Shown here piece by piece: positions 28,305 to 38,188 of a stretch of DNA of 64,000 nucleotides. Positions within the stretch are counted from its first letter, which is position 1. Every line of letters starts with the position of its first letter. The notes beneath the pieces were generated by a model, which saw only the letters and a list, made by a program, of their open reading frames with translations, was not told where the DNA came from and did no database searches. The stretch comes from Candidatus Vondammii sp. HM_W22 (GTDB lineage Bacteria; Pseudomonadota; Gammaproteobacteria; Chromatiales; Chromatiaceae), in NCBI RefSeq assembly GCF_022530855.2, contig NZ_CP099567.1, positions 868,001 through 932,000 on the forward strand, read 5' to 3'. Position numbers and translations under genes: made by a program.

Positions 28305-29738
28305 TTGACTAACAATCAACAAAAGACAAAAGATGCTGTATTGGATGAACTCTATGCGGATGCAGCTCATGTTGAATTGAATCTCGGTGAGGAGACTATC
28401 CACGCAAAACGTATATCGGGTAAATGGCGTAACTACAAGTGGATTGCCAATGCTGGCTGGATTCTATTTTTCCTGGGGCCTTACCTGCGTTTGGGTGATA
28501 GGCAGGCCATATTATTCGATATTCCAAACCGCCAGTTTCATATCCTGAATGTGACTATTCTGCCCCAGGATTTCTGGATGTTGTCACTCCTGCTGCTCTT
28601 TCTTGCCATTCTGCTGGCGGTTGTAACAGCGACAGCTGGTCGTGTTTGGTGTGGTTTTTTCTGTTTCCAGACGGTATGGACTGATGTCTATACCTGGATA
28701 GAGGAGAAGCTTGAGGGAAATCCCCAAAAACGTCGTAAGCTGGAACAGGCCTCTTGGGATCTTACTAAAATTCGCATTAAGGTGACAAAACACGCTCTCT
28801 GGCTGATTGTTGCCTTCCTGACCGGTGTCTCATTCGTCGCCTGGTTTATCGACGCCCGCCAACTGTGGGCGGATATTTTTACCTTCAGTCTTGGTTCTGT
28901 TGCCCTGTCCACGATTGCACTGTTTGTGGCGGGTACCTACGGATTGGCAGGCTTTCTTCGCGAACAGGCCTGCTTTTGGCTTTGCCCGTATGCCCGGATT
29001 CAGGCGGTGATGGTGGATAATTCCACTGCTGTTCCGACATATGATTTTCATCGTGGCGAACCCCGTGGACGGGTAAAGAAGGGGCAACTGGAATCTGAGC
29101 GTACAACCGGCGACTGTGTCGATTGTAATCAATGCGTTGCTGTTTGTCCTACAGGCGTGGATATACGTCATGGCCAGCAGGAGGGCTGCATTATGTGCGC
29201 ACTCTGCATCGATGCCTGTGATGTGGTTATGGAGAAGCTGGATCGTCCCAAGGGGCTTATTCGCTATGAGTCTTTGGATGTTCTGAATGGTAAAGAGGAT
29301 CGTTCTCTGTTGAAGCGGCCACGGATCTGGGTCTATGGAGCCGTGCTATTACTGGCTGCTTCCGGTATTGGGTATGGCATGTCGACGTTGGATGCCATCG
29401 AGATTAAAGTGATTCATGATCGTTTGCCGCTCTTCGTCATACAGAGTGATGGATCGGTGCAAAATAAATACACGGTGAAAGTACTTAACAAAATGACCGC
29501 AGATATGGATGTGACCATCACTGCTACGGGTCTGGATGATCTGATCATCGTCGGTGCTGACAAGCCGGTTAGTGCCCGTAAGGGAAATGTGACGGCCCGA
29601 ACGATTTTTGTCCGGGTTCCACGGAAAAATATCACTGGAGAATCAGTACCTATTGTTTTCCGTGCCAAAGGGACAGATGCTCATGGCAAGCTGTTCGTGA
29701 GTGAGCGTCAAAGTGTGTTTATCGGACCAAATCGATAA
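28305..29738 (+). CDS. ccoG: cbb3 oxidase assembly protein CcoG (4Fe-4S membrane ferredoxin)
   Basis: A 477-residue membrane protein (FixG/RdxA) that reduces copper during cbb3 assembly. Several N-terminal helices, including a GRVWCGFFCFQTVW segment with two conserved Cys, precede a dicluster ferredoxin domain (CVDCNQCVAVCPTGVDI, then CIMCALCIDACD). A membrane helix and a C-terminal Ig-like FixG domain follow (from about residue 370). The start is a TTG at 28305 with GGGGGAGA 8 bases upstream; no ATG fits better. Confidence 0.95.
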   Translation: MTNNQQKTKDAVLDELYADAAHVELNLGEETIHAKRISGKWRNYKWIANAGWILFFLGPYLRLGDRQAILFDIPNRQFHILNVTILPQDFWMLSLLLLFLAILLAVVTATAGRVWCGFFCFQTVWTDVYTWIEEKLEGNPQKRRKLEQASWDLTKIRIKVTKHALWLIVAFLTGVSFVAWFIDARQLWADIFTFSLGSVALSTIALFVAGTYGLAGFLREQACFWLCPYARIQAVMVDNSTAVPTYDFHRGEPRGRVKKGQLESERTTGDCVDCNQCVAVCPTGVDIRHGQQEGCIMCALCIDACDVVMEKLDRPKGLIRYESLDVLNGKEDRSLLKRPRIWVYGAVLLLAASGIGYGMSTLDAIEIKVIHDRLPLFVIQSDGSVQNKYTVKVLNKMTADMDVTITATGLDDLIIVGADKPVSARKGNVTARTIFVRVPRKNITGESVPIVFRAKGTDAHGKLFVSERQSVFIGPNR

Positions 29739-29762
29739 TATTACTTGGCTTGTAATATGGAG

Positions 29763-29787
29763 AGCGGGCCACTTGGTCCGCTTTTAA
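29763..29787 (+). terminator. Weak hairpin between ccoG and ccoH
   Basis: AGCGGGCCA and TGGTCCGCT pair with one G-T, followed by four T. It may attenuate or stabilise mRNA rather than end the operon, since ccoH follows within 30 bases. Confidence 0.5.
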
Positions 29788-29810
29788 AAGTAAAGTACTG
29801 AGAGCTTGAG

Positions 29811-30305
29811 ATGGATAATAAACAATTTGCTTGGCGTAACCCCTGGGTTATCGCCTGGGTATCCATACTGATAGGGTTCTTTATTATCAGCGGTACCCGG
29901 ATCTATTTTGCCGTGACCACCAGTCCGGGTCTGGTAGTGGATGACTATTATGAACGTGCCCAGGACTATGAAGAGAATATATTGAAACGGAGAGCTCGGG
30001 ATCCAGGCTGGAAAATGAAAGTTCTGGCACCCGAATATGTGGATATCGCCAAGCCAACGCTGTTTGGTTTCAGTGTGGCGGATAAAGAGGGGAATCCGGT
30101 CACCCCTGACTCGGTTATTTTTTATGTGTACAGACCGTCAGATAAGAATCTCGATTTCTCGGTGCCTATGGAACAGGTTGAACCCGGTCGATATCAGGCA
30201 GAGATATCTTTTCCGCTGCTGGGAGTCTGGGATATTTTGATCAGTGTCAAAAATGGTGAGGATGAGTACAATCAACCCTACCGTCTCAGTGCAGGCGTCA
30301 AATAA
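29811..30305 (+). CDS. ccoH: cbb3 oxidase assembly protein CcoH (FixH)
   Basis: A 164-residue protein with one N-terminal helix (WRNPWVIAWVSILIGFFIIS) and a periplasmic FixH domain. The VVDDYYERAQDYEENI segment after the helix is diagnostic. It is required for stable cbb3 assembly and interacts with CcoN. The start ATG follows TGAGAGCTTGAG. A 338-base gap separates it from ccoI. Confidence 0.93.
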   Translation: MDNKQFAWRNPWVIAWVSILIGFFIISGTRIYFAVTTSPGLVVDDYYERAQDYEENILKRRARDPGWKMKVLAPEYVDIAKPTLFGFSVADKEGNPVTPDSVIFYVYRPSDKNLDFSVPMEQVEPGRYQAEISFPLLGVWDILISVKNGEDEYNQPYRLSAGVK

Positions 30306-30643
30306 GGCAGGTGCTTCTTTTAGGGAGCATTAATTTCAGATCTCTGATTTTTCCACAAAGATTTTTATGTGGGTTCTCAAGAGGTTCATGTGGTGGTGGG
30401 TATTGAGATACCGCTTCCAAGAGACGCTGTGAATCTTCCCTATACGCTTGAGGCTGGCTTCCCCGCCGATCACACTCTTGGAAACGGCACTTCCGTGCCC
30501 TCGCGTAAATATCTGAGGGGGTGTTTTTTTTGGGTGGAACCATTTTCATTTCGTTTTCACACTCTGCGTGGGAACAGATACTGAACTTTGATAAGATCAT
30601 TTGTGGTCGATCAATACCTGACCTGTCATGCGGTGGAGCCTGA
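30306..30643. other. Unusually long gap in ccoHI, with repeat-like sequence
   Basis: The ccoGHIS genes are usually nearly contiguous. This gap has no convincing gene. It holds GGAGCATTAATTTC, reminiscent of the MITE ends, and TGCCCTCGCGTAAATATCTG at about 30498, which resembles the dispersed motif at 33442 and 38300. It probably reflects insertion and decay of a small repeat element. Confidence 0.4.
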
Positions 30644-33148
30644 GTGAATTCCAACAACGAACAGTCCTGTTTTCACTGTAGCTTGCCGGTCCCTCCATCC
30701 GAAGAGGTGATTGCCGAGATAGAAGGTGAGCCTCAGAAATTCTGCTGTATCGGCTGTAAATCCGTTTGTGAGGCGATATATGCCGCAGGCCTCGAAGGTT
30801 TCTATCAGCGGACCTTCGATGGAACACCACTTGCCCCACCTCCTGAACTTCCCAAACAGCTTGCTCTCTATGATCTGGACGAAATCCAGGAAGAGTTTGT
30901 CGACAGCCTGGGTGAGGTTCGTGATATTCACCTTATGGTTGAAGGGATTCACTGTGCCGCTTGTGTCTGGCTGATCGAGAATAGCTTGCAGGCGATGCCT
31001 GGTATCGAGGAAGCCAGGGTGAACCTCTCCGGGCGCCGGCTTCATGTGAAGTGGGACAATGGGCGGCTGAAACTCTCCAATATAATCCAACAGATGGGAC
31101 AGATTGGTTACGCGGGAGTTCCCTATGATCCGGAAACGGCAGAAGGGGCTCTGAAGCGGGAGAATCGTCATCTGCTCTATCGGATGGCATTTGCCGGTTT
31201 CACCATGATGAACCTGCTCTGGATATCCATCGCTCTCTATTCCGGTGCAGATAAGGGTGAGTTCCGTAGTATGTTCCATTGGGTGGGGTTTGTGTTGGCC
31301 ACTCCAACTTTGATCTATTCCGGTTACCCGTTTTTCAAGGGTGCTTGGTCAGGGATACGTAATTTGCACCTTGGAATGGATTTGCCGATTGCGATAGGTG
31401 CGAGTATCTCCTATCTCTATTCCGTCTATATAACGGTTTCCGGCACAGCGGTGGGAGAGGTCTACTATGATACGGTGGTAAATTTTCTCTTTGTCATTCT
31501 GGTGGGACGCTATCTTGAAGCAATCTCCACGCGTCAGGCTGTAGCATCGACTCAGCGCCTGCTTGATCTGCAGCCTCGGGTGGCAACTCTGATCAGAGAC
31601 GGCGAGGAAAAAATCGTTCCCATTCGTTCGGTAAAGCCGGGTGAACGGGTACTGGTTAGACCCGGTGAACGCATCCCGGTCGACGGTGTGGTGCTTGAAG
31701 GGAGCAGTGCGGTGGATGAGGCGATGCTGACAGGTGAACCTGAGCCGGTTGCCAAATACCGCAATGCCACTGTCTCTGCAGGTGCTATCAACGGTCATGG
31801 TGCCCTTGAGATCCGGGTAGAGAGTCTGCTGAAAGATACGGCACTTGGCCGTATCATCCGTCTGGTTGAAGAGGCTCAAGCCAGCAAAGCACCGATTCAG
31901 TGTATGGCGGATCGTATTGTCCCGTGGTTTGTAGCAGCCACCCTTGGCGTGGCATTGGCAACCTTTTTCTGGTGGCTGGAGAGCGATATTGAAAAGGCGT
32001 TGATGGCCGCAACGGCTGTGCTGATTATCACCTGTCCCTGTGCTTTTGGGTTGGCAACACCTATGTCGATTGCCGTGGCATCTGGCCTGGGCGCGCGGTA
32101 CGGTATCCTGGTCAAGAATGGTGAAGTATTGGAGACCCTCTCCTCCATCGATCATATGGTTTTTGATAAGACGGGTACCCTGACAGAGGGAGAGATGACG
32201 GTCACCTCAATCAAGATGGTCGACAGTGGTTGGCGAGCGGATGCAGGTCTTACAACGCCGGAAAATGAGATGTCAGATCCCATGCGTCAACTGCTGGATG
32301 ATCTTGTTGCGCTGGAGCGCTATTCAGAGCATCCGGTTGCTTCAGCATTGCTGGCTTGCGGTGAGGTGATGGGGATAGAGGGCCGCTTACAGAAGATCAG
32401 TGGATTTGTGAACCGTCCTGGACTTGGTGTGTCTGCAATAGTGGATGGCCGAAAAGTAGCGGCGGGTAACAGCGCCTTGATGGATCTGGAGGGTGTAACT
32501 CGTCAACCTGAATTTGAACAGGAGGCGGAAAAACTCGATCATCAGGGTATAGGTTTTCTGCGCTGTGCAGTGGATGGGGCGGAGTTGGCTGTTATCGGTA
32601 TTGAAGACCGTATTAGGGACGATGCTCCTTCTTTGGTAGCTGCTCTGAAGAGCGAAGGGATGCAATTGACTCTACTCAGTGGTGATCGTCGTCATACAGC
32701 AGAGGCGATTGCTGAAAGATTGGGTGGTATGCAGGTGATAGCGGAGGTGCTCCCCGAAGATAAAGACCGGATAATTGGCGAGCTGCAATCAGACAATCAT
32801 TGCGTTGCCATGGTTGGAGATGGCGTCAATGATGCCCCAGCCTTGGTCAGGGCCGATGTTGGCATTGCCCTGGGTTCGGGCACCGATGTATCCATTGCCA
32901 GTGCCGATATCGTGTTGATGGGCAGTGAACTCGAAAAGGTGCGTCTTGCCTCCACTTTGTCACGGCGGACACTGCGCACTATACGCCAGAATATTGGTAT
33001 CTCCATCACGTATAATCTGATCATGGTGCCTTTGGCTATGGCTGCTTTTGTTACTCCTCTGGTGGCAGCAGTCTCCATGCCCATCAGTTCTCTGCTGGTG
33101 ATCGGGAATGCCGCGCGCATCCGCACCCTTTTCAAAGGTGTAAGATGA
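30644..33148 (+). CDS. ccoI: Cu(+)-exporting P1B-type ATPase for cbb3 assembly
   Basis: An 834-residue heavy-metal ATPase (FixI/CopA2 type) that supplies copper to CcoN via the periplasm. The N-terminal extension carries extra Cys (CFHC, CCIGCKSVC), followed by an HMA domain with GIHCAACVW (about 101-109). The eight-helix ATPase has the CPC metal site near 464 (TCPCAFGLATP), the phosphorylated Asp in DKTGTLTEG near 508, an HP motif (SEHPVASALL) and GDGVNDAPAL. It starts with GTG at 30644. Context with ccoG, ccoH and ccoS separates it from housekeeping CopA. Confidence 0.95.
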   Translation: MNSNNEQSCFHCSLPVPPSEEVIAEIEGEPQKFCCIGCKSVCEAIYAAGLEGFYQRTFDGTPLAPPPELPKQLALYDLDEIQEEFVDSLGEVRDIHLMVEGIHCAACVWLIENSLQAMPGIEEARVNLSGRRLHVKWDNGRLKLSNIIQQMGQIGYAGVPYDPETAEGALKRENRHLLYRMAFAGFTMMNLLWISIALYSGADKGEFRSMFHWVGFVLATPTLIYSGYPFFKGAWSGIRNLHLGMDLPIAIGASISYLYSVYITVSGTAVGEVYYDTVVNFLFVILVGRYLEAISTRQAVASTQRLLDLQPRVATLIRDGEEKIVPIRSVKPGERVLVRPGERIPVDGVVLEGSSAVDEAMLTGEPEPVAKYRNATVSAGAINGHGALEIRVESLLKDTALGRIIRLVEEAQASKAPIQCMADRIVPWFVAATLGVALATFFWWLESDIEKALMAATAVLIITCPCAFGLATPMSIAVASGLGARYGILVKNGEVLETLSSIDHMVFDKTGTLTEGEMTVTSIKMVDSGWRADAGLTTPENEMSDPMRQLLDDLVALERYSEHPVASALLACGEVMGIEGRLQKISGFVNRPGLGVSAIVDGRKVAAGNSALMDLEGVTRQPEFEQEAEKLDHQGIGFLRCAVDGAELAVIGIEDRIRDDAPSLVAALKSEGMQLTLLSGDRRHTAEAIAERLGGMQVIAEVLPEDKDRIIGELQSDNHCVAMVGDGVNDAPALVRADVGIALGSGTDVSIASADIVLMGSELEKVRLASTLSRRTLRTIRQNIGISITYNLIMVPLAMAAFVTPLVAAVSMPISSLLVIGNAARIRTLFKGVR

Positions 33149-33179
33149 GGGATTGTAATCACGTTTTTGGAGTCTGCAG

Positions 33180-33383
33180 ATGGATGTAATTTACGGTTTA
33201 ATCCCCGGGATGATTCTCTTGGGCCTGTTGGCCGTTGGGGTGTTTTTCTGGGCTGCCAAGAACGGGCAGTTCGATGATATGGAGGGAGAGGCCCGCCGGA
33301 TTCTGATGGATGATGATCTACCCCCCCGACAGCCCGTTCAAAAAAATGGCGGTGAGGAAAAGGCTAATGGGGAGGCGGAGTAG
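33180..33383 (+). CDS. ccoS: cbb3 oxidase assembly protein CcoS
   Basis: A 67-residue single-helix protein (VIYGLIPGMILLGLLAVGVF) with the characteristic AAKNGQFDDMEGEARRILMD sequence of CcoS/FixS, followed by an acidic/basic tail longer than usual. Needed for cofactor insertion in CcoN. It lies 31 bases after ccoI and ends the operon. Confidence 0.94.
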   Translation: MDVIYGLIPGMILLGLLAVGVFFWAAKNGQFDDMEGEARRILMDDDLPPRQPVQKNGGEEKANGEAE

Positions 33384-33553
33384 TCAGAGGATCAGGAATC
33401 AGGGGCTGAAGCAAAGAATTAATATCCCGGATTGTGGGTTTTCCACACCCTCTCGCAAACATCTGTACGGTGCTCTTGAGAACTTATTCCGGATCCTGAC
33501 TTTTCAGCCGTCAGATACCGTTCATGAATTGATCAGAGGCTCCTTAGGCCTGA
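33384..33553. repeat. Partial MITE copy and dispersed 32-nt motif
   Basis: Read on the minus strand from 33543, GGAGCCTCTGATCAATTC and about 28 further bases (GTRTCTGAYGGCTGAAA) match the left end of the 17.6 kb MITE. The opposite end is not recognisable. Upstream, 33442-33473 (CCACACCCTCTCGCAAACAT...) matches 38300-38331 at about 25 of 32 positions. Confidence 0.5.
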
Positions 33554-33889
33554 ATACCGGCTCCTGTGATGGCTGACATCCTGCGGTTCTTTGTTGTGGT
33601 GCAAACTGTTTTTGTGATTCCAGTTGGCGGATTCTTTGGTCTGCCGCTGAATTTGCTGCTGCCGGGACAGATGTAGATGTTCCTCCATGTCTAGGCGCTC
33701 CGTAGTATCCGGCTGGAGGGGCGTTATGTTTTGCGCCCATCATAATAATCATTATTGTTTCCCATCCACCTATATGGGGTTCACCATATTCATTGGGCTG
33801 AAATTGGCGGCTTCGTCCGTTTTAGTTTCACCTAAAGTTCCAAACCCCAGGGCAATCATTGTACTTAAGGTAATTGATGATTTTTTCAT
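33554..33889 (-). pseudogene. Small exported protein gene, decayed
   Basis: From an ATG at 33889 the frame reads MKKSSITLSTMIALGFGTLG, signal-peptide-like, then NFSPMNMVNP and a TAG. After a frame change, WMGNNNDYYDGRK continues, and a third frame gives PAGYYGAPRHGG and SAADQRIRQLESQ. The order (signal, N-P-MN-MxNPxxWMG, Tyr/Gly/Pro-rich middle, short coiled coil) resembles small Gly/Tyr-rich exported proteins of sulfur-oxidising Gammaproteobacteria, possibly sulfur-globule-associated. That last point is a guess. Confidence 0.45.
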
Positions 33890-33974
33890 TCTTTGAATTA
33901 TCCAACTAGAGTTTCAGGAGTGTTAAATTGCATCCAAAAGTGCCCCACCATTTGCAGAGGTTATAGTCATTTCT

Positions 33975-35301
33975 GGTGTATAGAGGAATTAAAGCAGTAT
34001 ATCCTGTTGGAAGGAAAAGATCCTAGCCGATCACCAACCAACAAGAGTACGCTACATGAAGAATGATAATATTGTCGGGCTGAATAGGCCAGCGCGAGAT
34101 GTCCTTTCTGAGCTTTTACATACCGGATCCCAGCAACTATTAGCCCAAGCCATAGAGGCGGAAGTCGCCACCCTGTTAGCACAATACCAAGGGTTGCTGA
34201 GAGAATCAGGCTTACAAGGTGTTGTACGCAATGGGCACCTGCCGGAACGTATGATCCAAACAGGGCTTGGTGATATTGGGGTCAAGGTTCCCAAAGTAAG
34301 AGATCGTACCGGGCAAGGCATCAAGTTCAACAGCGGTTTGGTGCCACCGTACTTGAAGCGAGCGAAGACCATTGAAGAGCTGCTGCCCTGGTTGTACTTG
34401 AAAGGCATCTCTACAGGCGACTTCAAGGACGCACTGGCAGGTTTGCTTGGCGCTGATGCCAAAGGTTTGTCCTCCAATACCATAAGCCGCCTCAAGCAAA
34501 CTTGGGAAGGCGAATATGGTCAGTGGCGTAAGCGCGATTTATCAAAGCGGCGCTATGTGTACATTTGGGCCGACGGTGTTTATTGCAACGTAAGGCAAGG
34601 CGACAAGCTTTGCTTGCTGGTGATCATGGGTTCCGACAGCACAGGTCGTAAGGAAGTCATTGGGCTTACGGATGGCTACCGTGAGTCAGAAGCGAGCTGG
34701 TTAGAGTTGTTAGAGCAGCTCACAGAACAAGGTTTTACGGTGCCGCCAGAGGTGGCCGTTGGTGACGGTGCACTAGGCTTCTGGAAGGCCATTACCAAGC
34801 ATTGGCCAACGACGAAGCACCAGCGTTGTTGGGTGCACAAGACCGCCAATGTGCTCAACAAAGTGCCTAGGGCGATACAGCCTAAAGTCAAAGAGAATCT
34901 GCATGATATTTGGATGTCTGACTCTCGAACCCATGCCGAAAAAGCCTTTGATTTATGCTTGCGAAAATATGAGGCTAAGTACCCGAAAGCGATGCATTGC
35001 TTACAAAAAGACCGAGACAAGATGCTGACTTTTTATGATTTTCCTGCGGAACATTGGGGGCATATACGAACCAGCAACCCGATTGAATCGGTGTTTGCCA
35101 CAGTGCGGCTTAGAACCACGAGAACAAAGAACTATGGTAGTCGATTAACGACGTTGGCCATGGCATTTAAGTTGATGCACACTGCACAAAAAAGATGGCA
35201 CCGCTTAAGAGGCTATCAACTGCTCTCCGATGTAATTGAAGGTGTGCAATTTAAAGATGGGATCCGAGTTGAACAGGAAGCTGCTTGATGGCTTATACAC
35301 C
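33975..35301 (+). mobile_element. IS256-family element, 1.33 kb
   Basis: The ends are GGTGTATA at 33975 and its inverse at 35301, with similarity extending outward into TCT on both sides, so the exact boundary is uncertain by about 3 bases. It contains one intact transposase gene. No 8-9-bp direct duplication is visible. The flanks on both sides carry IS21-type terminal motifs. Confidence 0.75.
34056..35288 (+). CDS. IS256-family transposase
   Basis: A 410-residue Mutator-type DDE transposase. Conserved features include LLAQAIEAEVATLLAQY, VRNGHLPER, VKVPKVRDR, the first Asp in VYIWADGVYC, the second in VAVGDGALGFW, the conserved QRCWVHKTANVL and the Glu in RTSNPIESVFATVR. The frame is full length and undamaged. 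Different from the second IS256 copy at 53962-55209, which shares only family-level similarity. Confidence 0.95.
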   Translation: MKNDNIVGLNRPARDVLSELLHTGSQQLLAQAIEAEVATLLAQYQGLLRESGLQGVVRNGHLPERMIQTGLGDIGVKVPKVRDRTGQGIKFNSGLVPPYLKRAKTIEELLPWLYLKGISTGDFKDALAGLLGADAKGLSSNTISRLKQTWEGEYGQWRKRDLSKRRYVYIWADGVYCNVRQGDKLCLLVIMGSDSTGRKEVIGLTDGYRESEASWLELLEQLTEQGFTVPPEVAVGDGALGFWKAITKHWPTTKHQRCWVHKTANVLNKVPRAIQPKVKENLHDIWMSDSRTHAEKAFDLCLRKYEAKYPKAMHCLQKDRDKMLTFYDFPAEHWGHIRTSNPIESVFATVRLRTTRTKNYGSRLTTLAMAFKLMHTAQKRWHRLRGYQLLSDVIEGVQFKDGIRVEQEAA

Positions 35302-35320
35302 AGATTTGACCATAGCTCCC

Positions 35321-36040
35321 ATTTGCACTGAAAAGTGGCCCGCCTAATCAAGCCGGATTATGACTTATTTCTTGGGTTTTTACTTGGTTTTTCTCTCCGT
35401 ATTGCGGGTTTCGATGATATGGCAGTGATGGGTCAGTCGATCAAGCAGTGCAGTCATCTTTTCATCACCAAAGAGATTCGACCATTCAATGAAGCTGACA
35501 TTGGTGGTAATAGTGACGTGGGTGCGTCCATACAGCTTGCTGAGAAGATGGAATAACAAAGCACCACCTGCTTGGGGAAGATAACCCGGTTCACCAAGGA
35601 TCACGAGATCCGCATGCATCAACCTGTTAGCCATTGGCCCCTGCTTACCGGATTGTTTCTCCTGCTCCAGCAGTTTAACCAGCTCAATAGTCGATAAAAA
35701 GCGAATAGGTTTATGATGGTGCTGAAGGCCTGCACCGTGATTATAGTCGCCAGGAGGGTTTTATCGGTACCAGGGCCCACAAAAACGATGCTCTGGGCCT
35801 CTTCCATAAATTTGCAGTGATGCAGTGCAGTAATCAGTTCTTCGTTTACCTGACTTTGGATAAAATCAAAGCCTGCCAGCTCACAATGAGCTGGGAAGCG
35901 TGCCAGCTTCATTTGATATTGAATAGAACGCACTTCTCATTCAGCGACTTCGGCTTTGAGTCATTGCTGCAGTATGGGTTCTGCTTTGCTGTAAGCAGAT
36001 GAAGCTTGCTCAGACAGCTCTGCAATGCTTTGCGCCATAC
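35321..36040 (-). pseudogene. istB: IS21-family helper ATPase IstB, frameshifted
   Basis: Minus-strand fragments are VRSIQYQMKLARFPAH, CELAGFDFIQSQVNEELI and IVFVGPGTDKTLLATII (a damaged Walker A; GTGKTH expected). After a frame change come LANRLMHADLVILGEPGYLP and FGDEKMTALLDRLTHHCHII, ending near 35380. Downstream to 35321 lies the IS end motif. At least two indels and upstream stops. Partner of the IstA remnant just upstream. Confidence 0.82.
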
Positions 36041-36283
36041 TGTGATTTTAGTAACTTCATGGTTGCTATCGTGGCATCAACGGACATGGCATTTCCCCCG
36101 TAAGTGATCATAACGGCCTGTGTCGGCTTTGGGTTTCTTTACCAGCGTGAGTTCAGGACGCGGTTTGAGCAACGCCGGTCTTGGCTTATCCAGGCAGCTA
36201 ATAATGTGCTGTTTAGAAGGGCTGCCACTGGTCAGTGCAGTGGTAATGGCCTTGTTCTACCTTGCGTTCATCATGTTGCAGCA

Positions 36284-37260
36284 CTAGTGCCAGTACATTG
36301 ACCATATCCTGGTTGTCACCGGGATGCTTGAGCCGTTATTTTTGTAGTTTGCGGAAGCTCTCTGGCAATTCCTGGAAGGGTGCCCCATTGCGCAACGCAC
36401 CGGGCTTACGCTGCAGTACCGACGGGTAGTGATGCTAGCCATAGATTGTTTGCCCTTTTGGCTGTGATCTCGTGTGAACATACGCTGATGTTCTGCAATC
36501 ACCTTCTCCTCTGCAATCATCACCAATTTATGGGCATGAATATGTAAGCTGGTGGGGCGATTGGTAAAAGAAGCGGGTACACTGTAACGACTGTTATCAA
36601 AGATAATCAGGGAGGTGGATAAGACCCGCTTACTGTGTTCTATATATCCGTCAAAGGGCGCAGGAATCGACATCAGGCGAACCACTTCGTCCTGCCAAGC
36701 AATTGTGCTGTCTTTGTACTCAGGATGGTAGATTTCTTGCCATAAGGTCTTAATAGCACTAGCCAGATGTTCTGGCACATCAATATCCGCAAATGCCGAC
36801 GCCTGATGCCAGAGGCGATAGCGGGAGTCTCGAACATTTTTTTCTATCCAGCCCTTCTCCCAGCCTGCGACTGAGTTACAAACGTCGGACTCAAACATGA
36901 AGTGGCTGGCCATGACCTCGAAGCGGGTATTGAGCACACGCCTCTTACCGCGATGGACCTTATCAACAGCGGTCTTCATAGCGTCGTAGATACCACGCTC
37001 CAGCGCACCGCCGGGCACCCTGAAGGCCGGGTTGTGCGCATCTAAAGATGCATCTCCTGGATTGGGGATAAGCGCGCAGAAAGAAAGCAGGGCGGCTACT
37101 GAGCTTGAACCGGGCAATCTGTCACTTGGTGCTTTTGCCACCCAGAACAACGTAGTCCTCGCTCCAATCAAACTGAAAAGCTTCCCCAGCAAAGGCCAAT
37201 AGTACCTAGGACAGCCCCTAATTTTTTAAGCCCCTGCCGCCATTACTTGCAGGTGCTGCA
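36284..37260 (-). pseudogene. istA: IS21-family transposase IstA, truncated and frameshifted
   Basis: Fragments in several frames: FQFDWSEDYVVLGGKSTK (the catalytic-core entry, in a shifted frame near 37170), LDAHNPAFRVPGGALERGIY, DAMKTAVDKVHRGKRR, GWEKGWIEKNVRDSRYRLWH (third catalytic region) and DNSRYSVPASFTNRPTSLHI. The N-terminal HTH third is missing and the C-terminus decays into out-of-frame sequence. With istB it marks a dead IS21 element whose right end was later hit by IS256. Confidence 0.82.
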
Positions 37261-37321
37261 GTAAGGAAATCTCCCCAGTTTCGTCCCAGCATCACTGTTA
37301 CGTTTATTGATGTGGTCATTG

Positions 37322-38188
37322 TTATTTCATGCAGATCTCAATCATGGCGCGGGCGGCGTTTGAGAGAGTACGGTTGTTATGGGTAACCGCACCCAATGAG
37401 CGAGAGAGGTCGAGGCTGGGAACTTTCAGAATTTGCAGATCGTTATTTTCAATCATGGTTGCGGGAAGCAGGCCCCACCCAAGCCCGATTTTGACCATCA
37501 TCTTCAATGTCTCCAGATAGTTGGTGGCCATGCCAATCTCAAGTGACAGCCCCATGGGTTTCAGGGCTTGCTCCATGATCTCCCGGGTGTAGGTTCTTTT
37601 TGCTGCAAGTACCGCAGGATAACCGGCTAGGTCACTTAATTGGAGTCTTCTTTTTTTGGTCAATGGATGATTGTCTGCGGCAACAAAAAGCAGGGAATCA
37701 TGCCATATCTTAGTCGTCGCCAGATTCTGCCTAGGCTGAATGGGCAGAGTAACAATGGCAAGTTCCAGGTCGCCATGTTCCACTGCAGTACAGGCTAACT
37801 CTGAATCCATGAAGCGGATATCCAGTTTAACCTCAGGATATTCCTGGCTGTAACGCTTCAGGGCCGGGGGTAGACGCCTGAGTCCTACATGGTGACTGGT
37901 TCCCATGGTGAGTGTGCCGCTGATTGTCCCTGTCAGATTGCTAATGCTACGTCGGATATCTTCCATCTCCAAAAGCATTTTCCTTGCTCTCGGAAGCAGG
38001 GCTTTTCCTGCTTCGGTGAGATTGATTTTGCGACTGATACGATCAAACAGCTGTGTATTTAAATCCCGCTCCAGGGTGGAGACTCGTTTGCTGACAGCCG
38101 GCTGAGTCAGATGCAATTGCTCTGCTGCCGCCGAGAAGGAGCTGATCTCTGCGACGGTGACAAATGCGTGGAGTTCATTGATGTTCAT
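37322..38188 (-). CDS. LysR-family transcriptional regulator
   Basis: A protein of about 288 residues with an N-terminal winged HTH (MNINELHAFVTVAEISSFSA, QLHLTQPAVSKRVSTLERDL) and a periplasmic-binding-like effector domain. The start at 38188 is chosen because LysR proteins begin at this point and GGGAATGA precedes it; an upstream ATG at 38224 adds 12 residues. Divergent from leuC with about 180 bases between, as for the LysR gene beside leuCDB in Pseudomonas. Control of the leu genes is plausible but unproven. Confidence 0.88.
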   Translation of the reverse strand: MNINELHAFVTVAEISSFSAAAEQLHLTQPAVSKRVSTLERDLNTQLFDRISRKINLTEAGKALLPRARKMLLEMEDIRRSISNLTGTISGTLTMGTSHHVGLRRLPPALKRYSQEYPEVKLDIRFMDSELACTAVEHGDLELAIVTLPIQPRQNLATTKIWHDSLLFVAADNHPLTKKRRLQLSDLAGYPAVLAAKRTYTREIMEQALKPMGLSLEIGMATNYLETLKMMVKIGLGWGLLPATMIENNDLQILKVPSLDLSRSLGAVTHNNRTLSNAARAMIEICMK

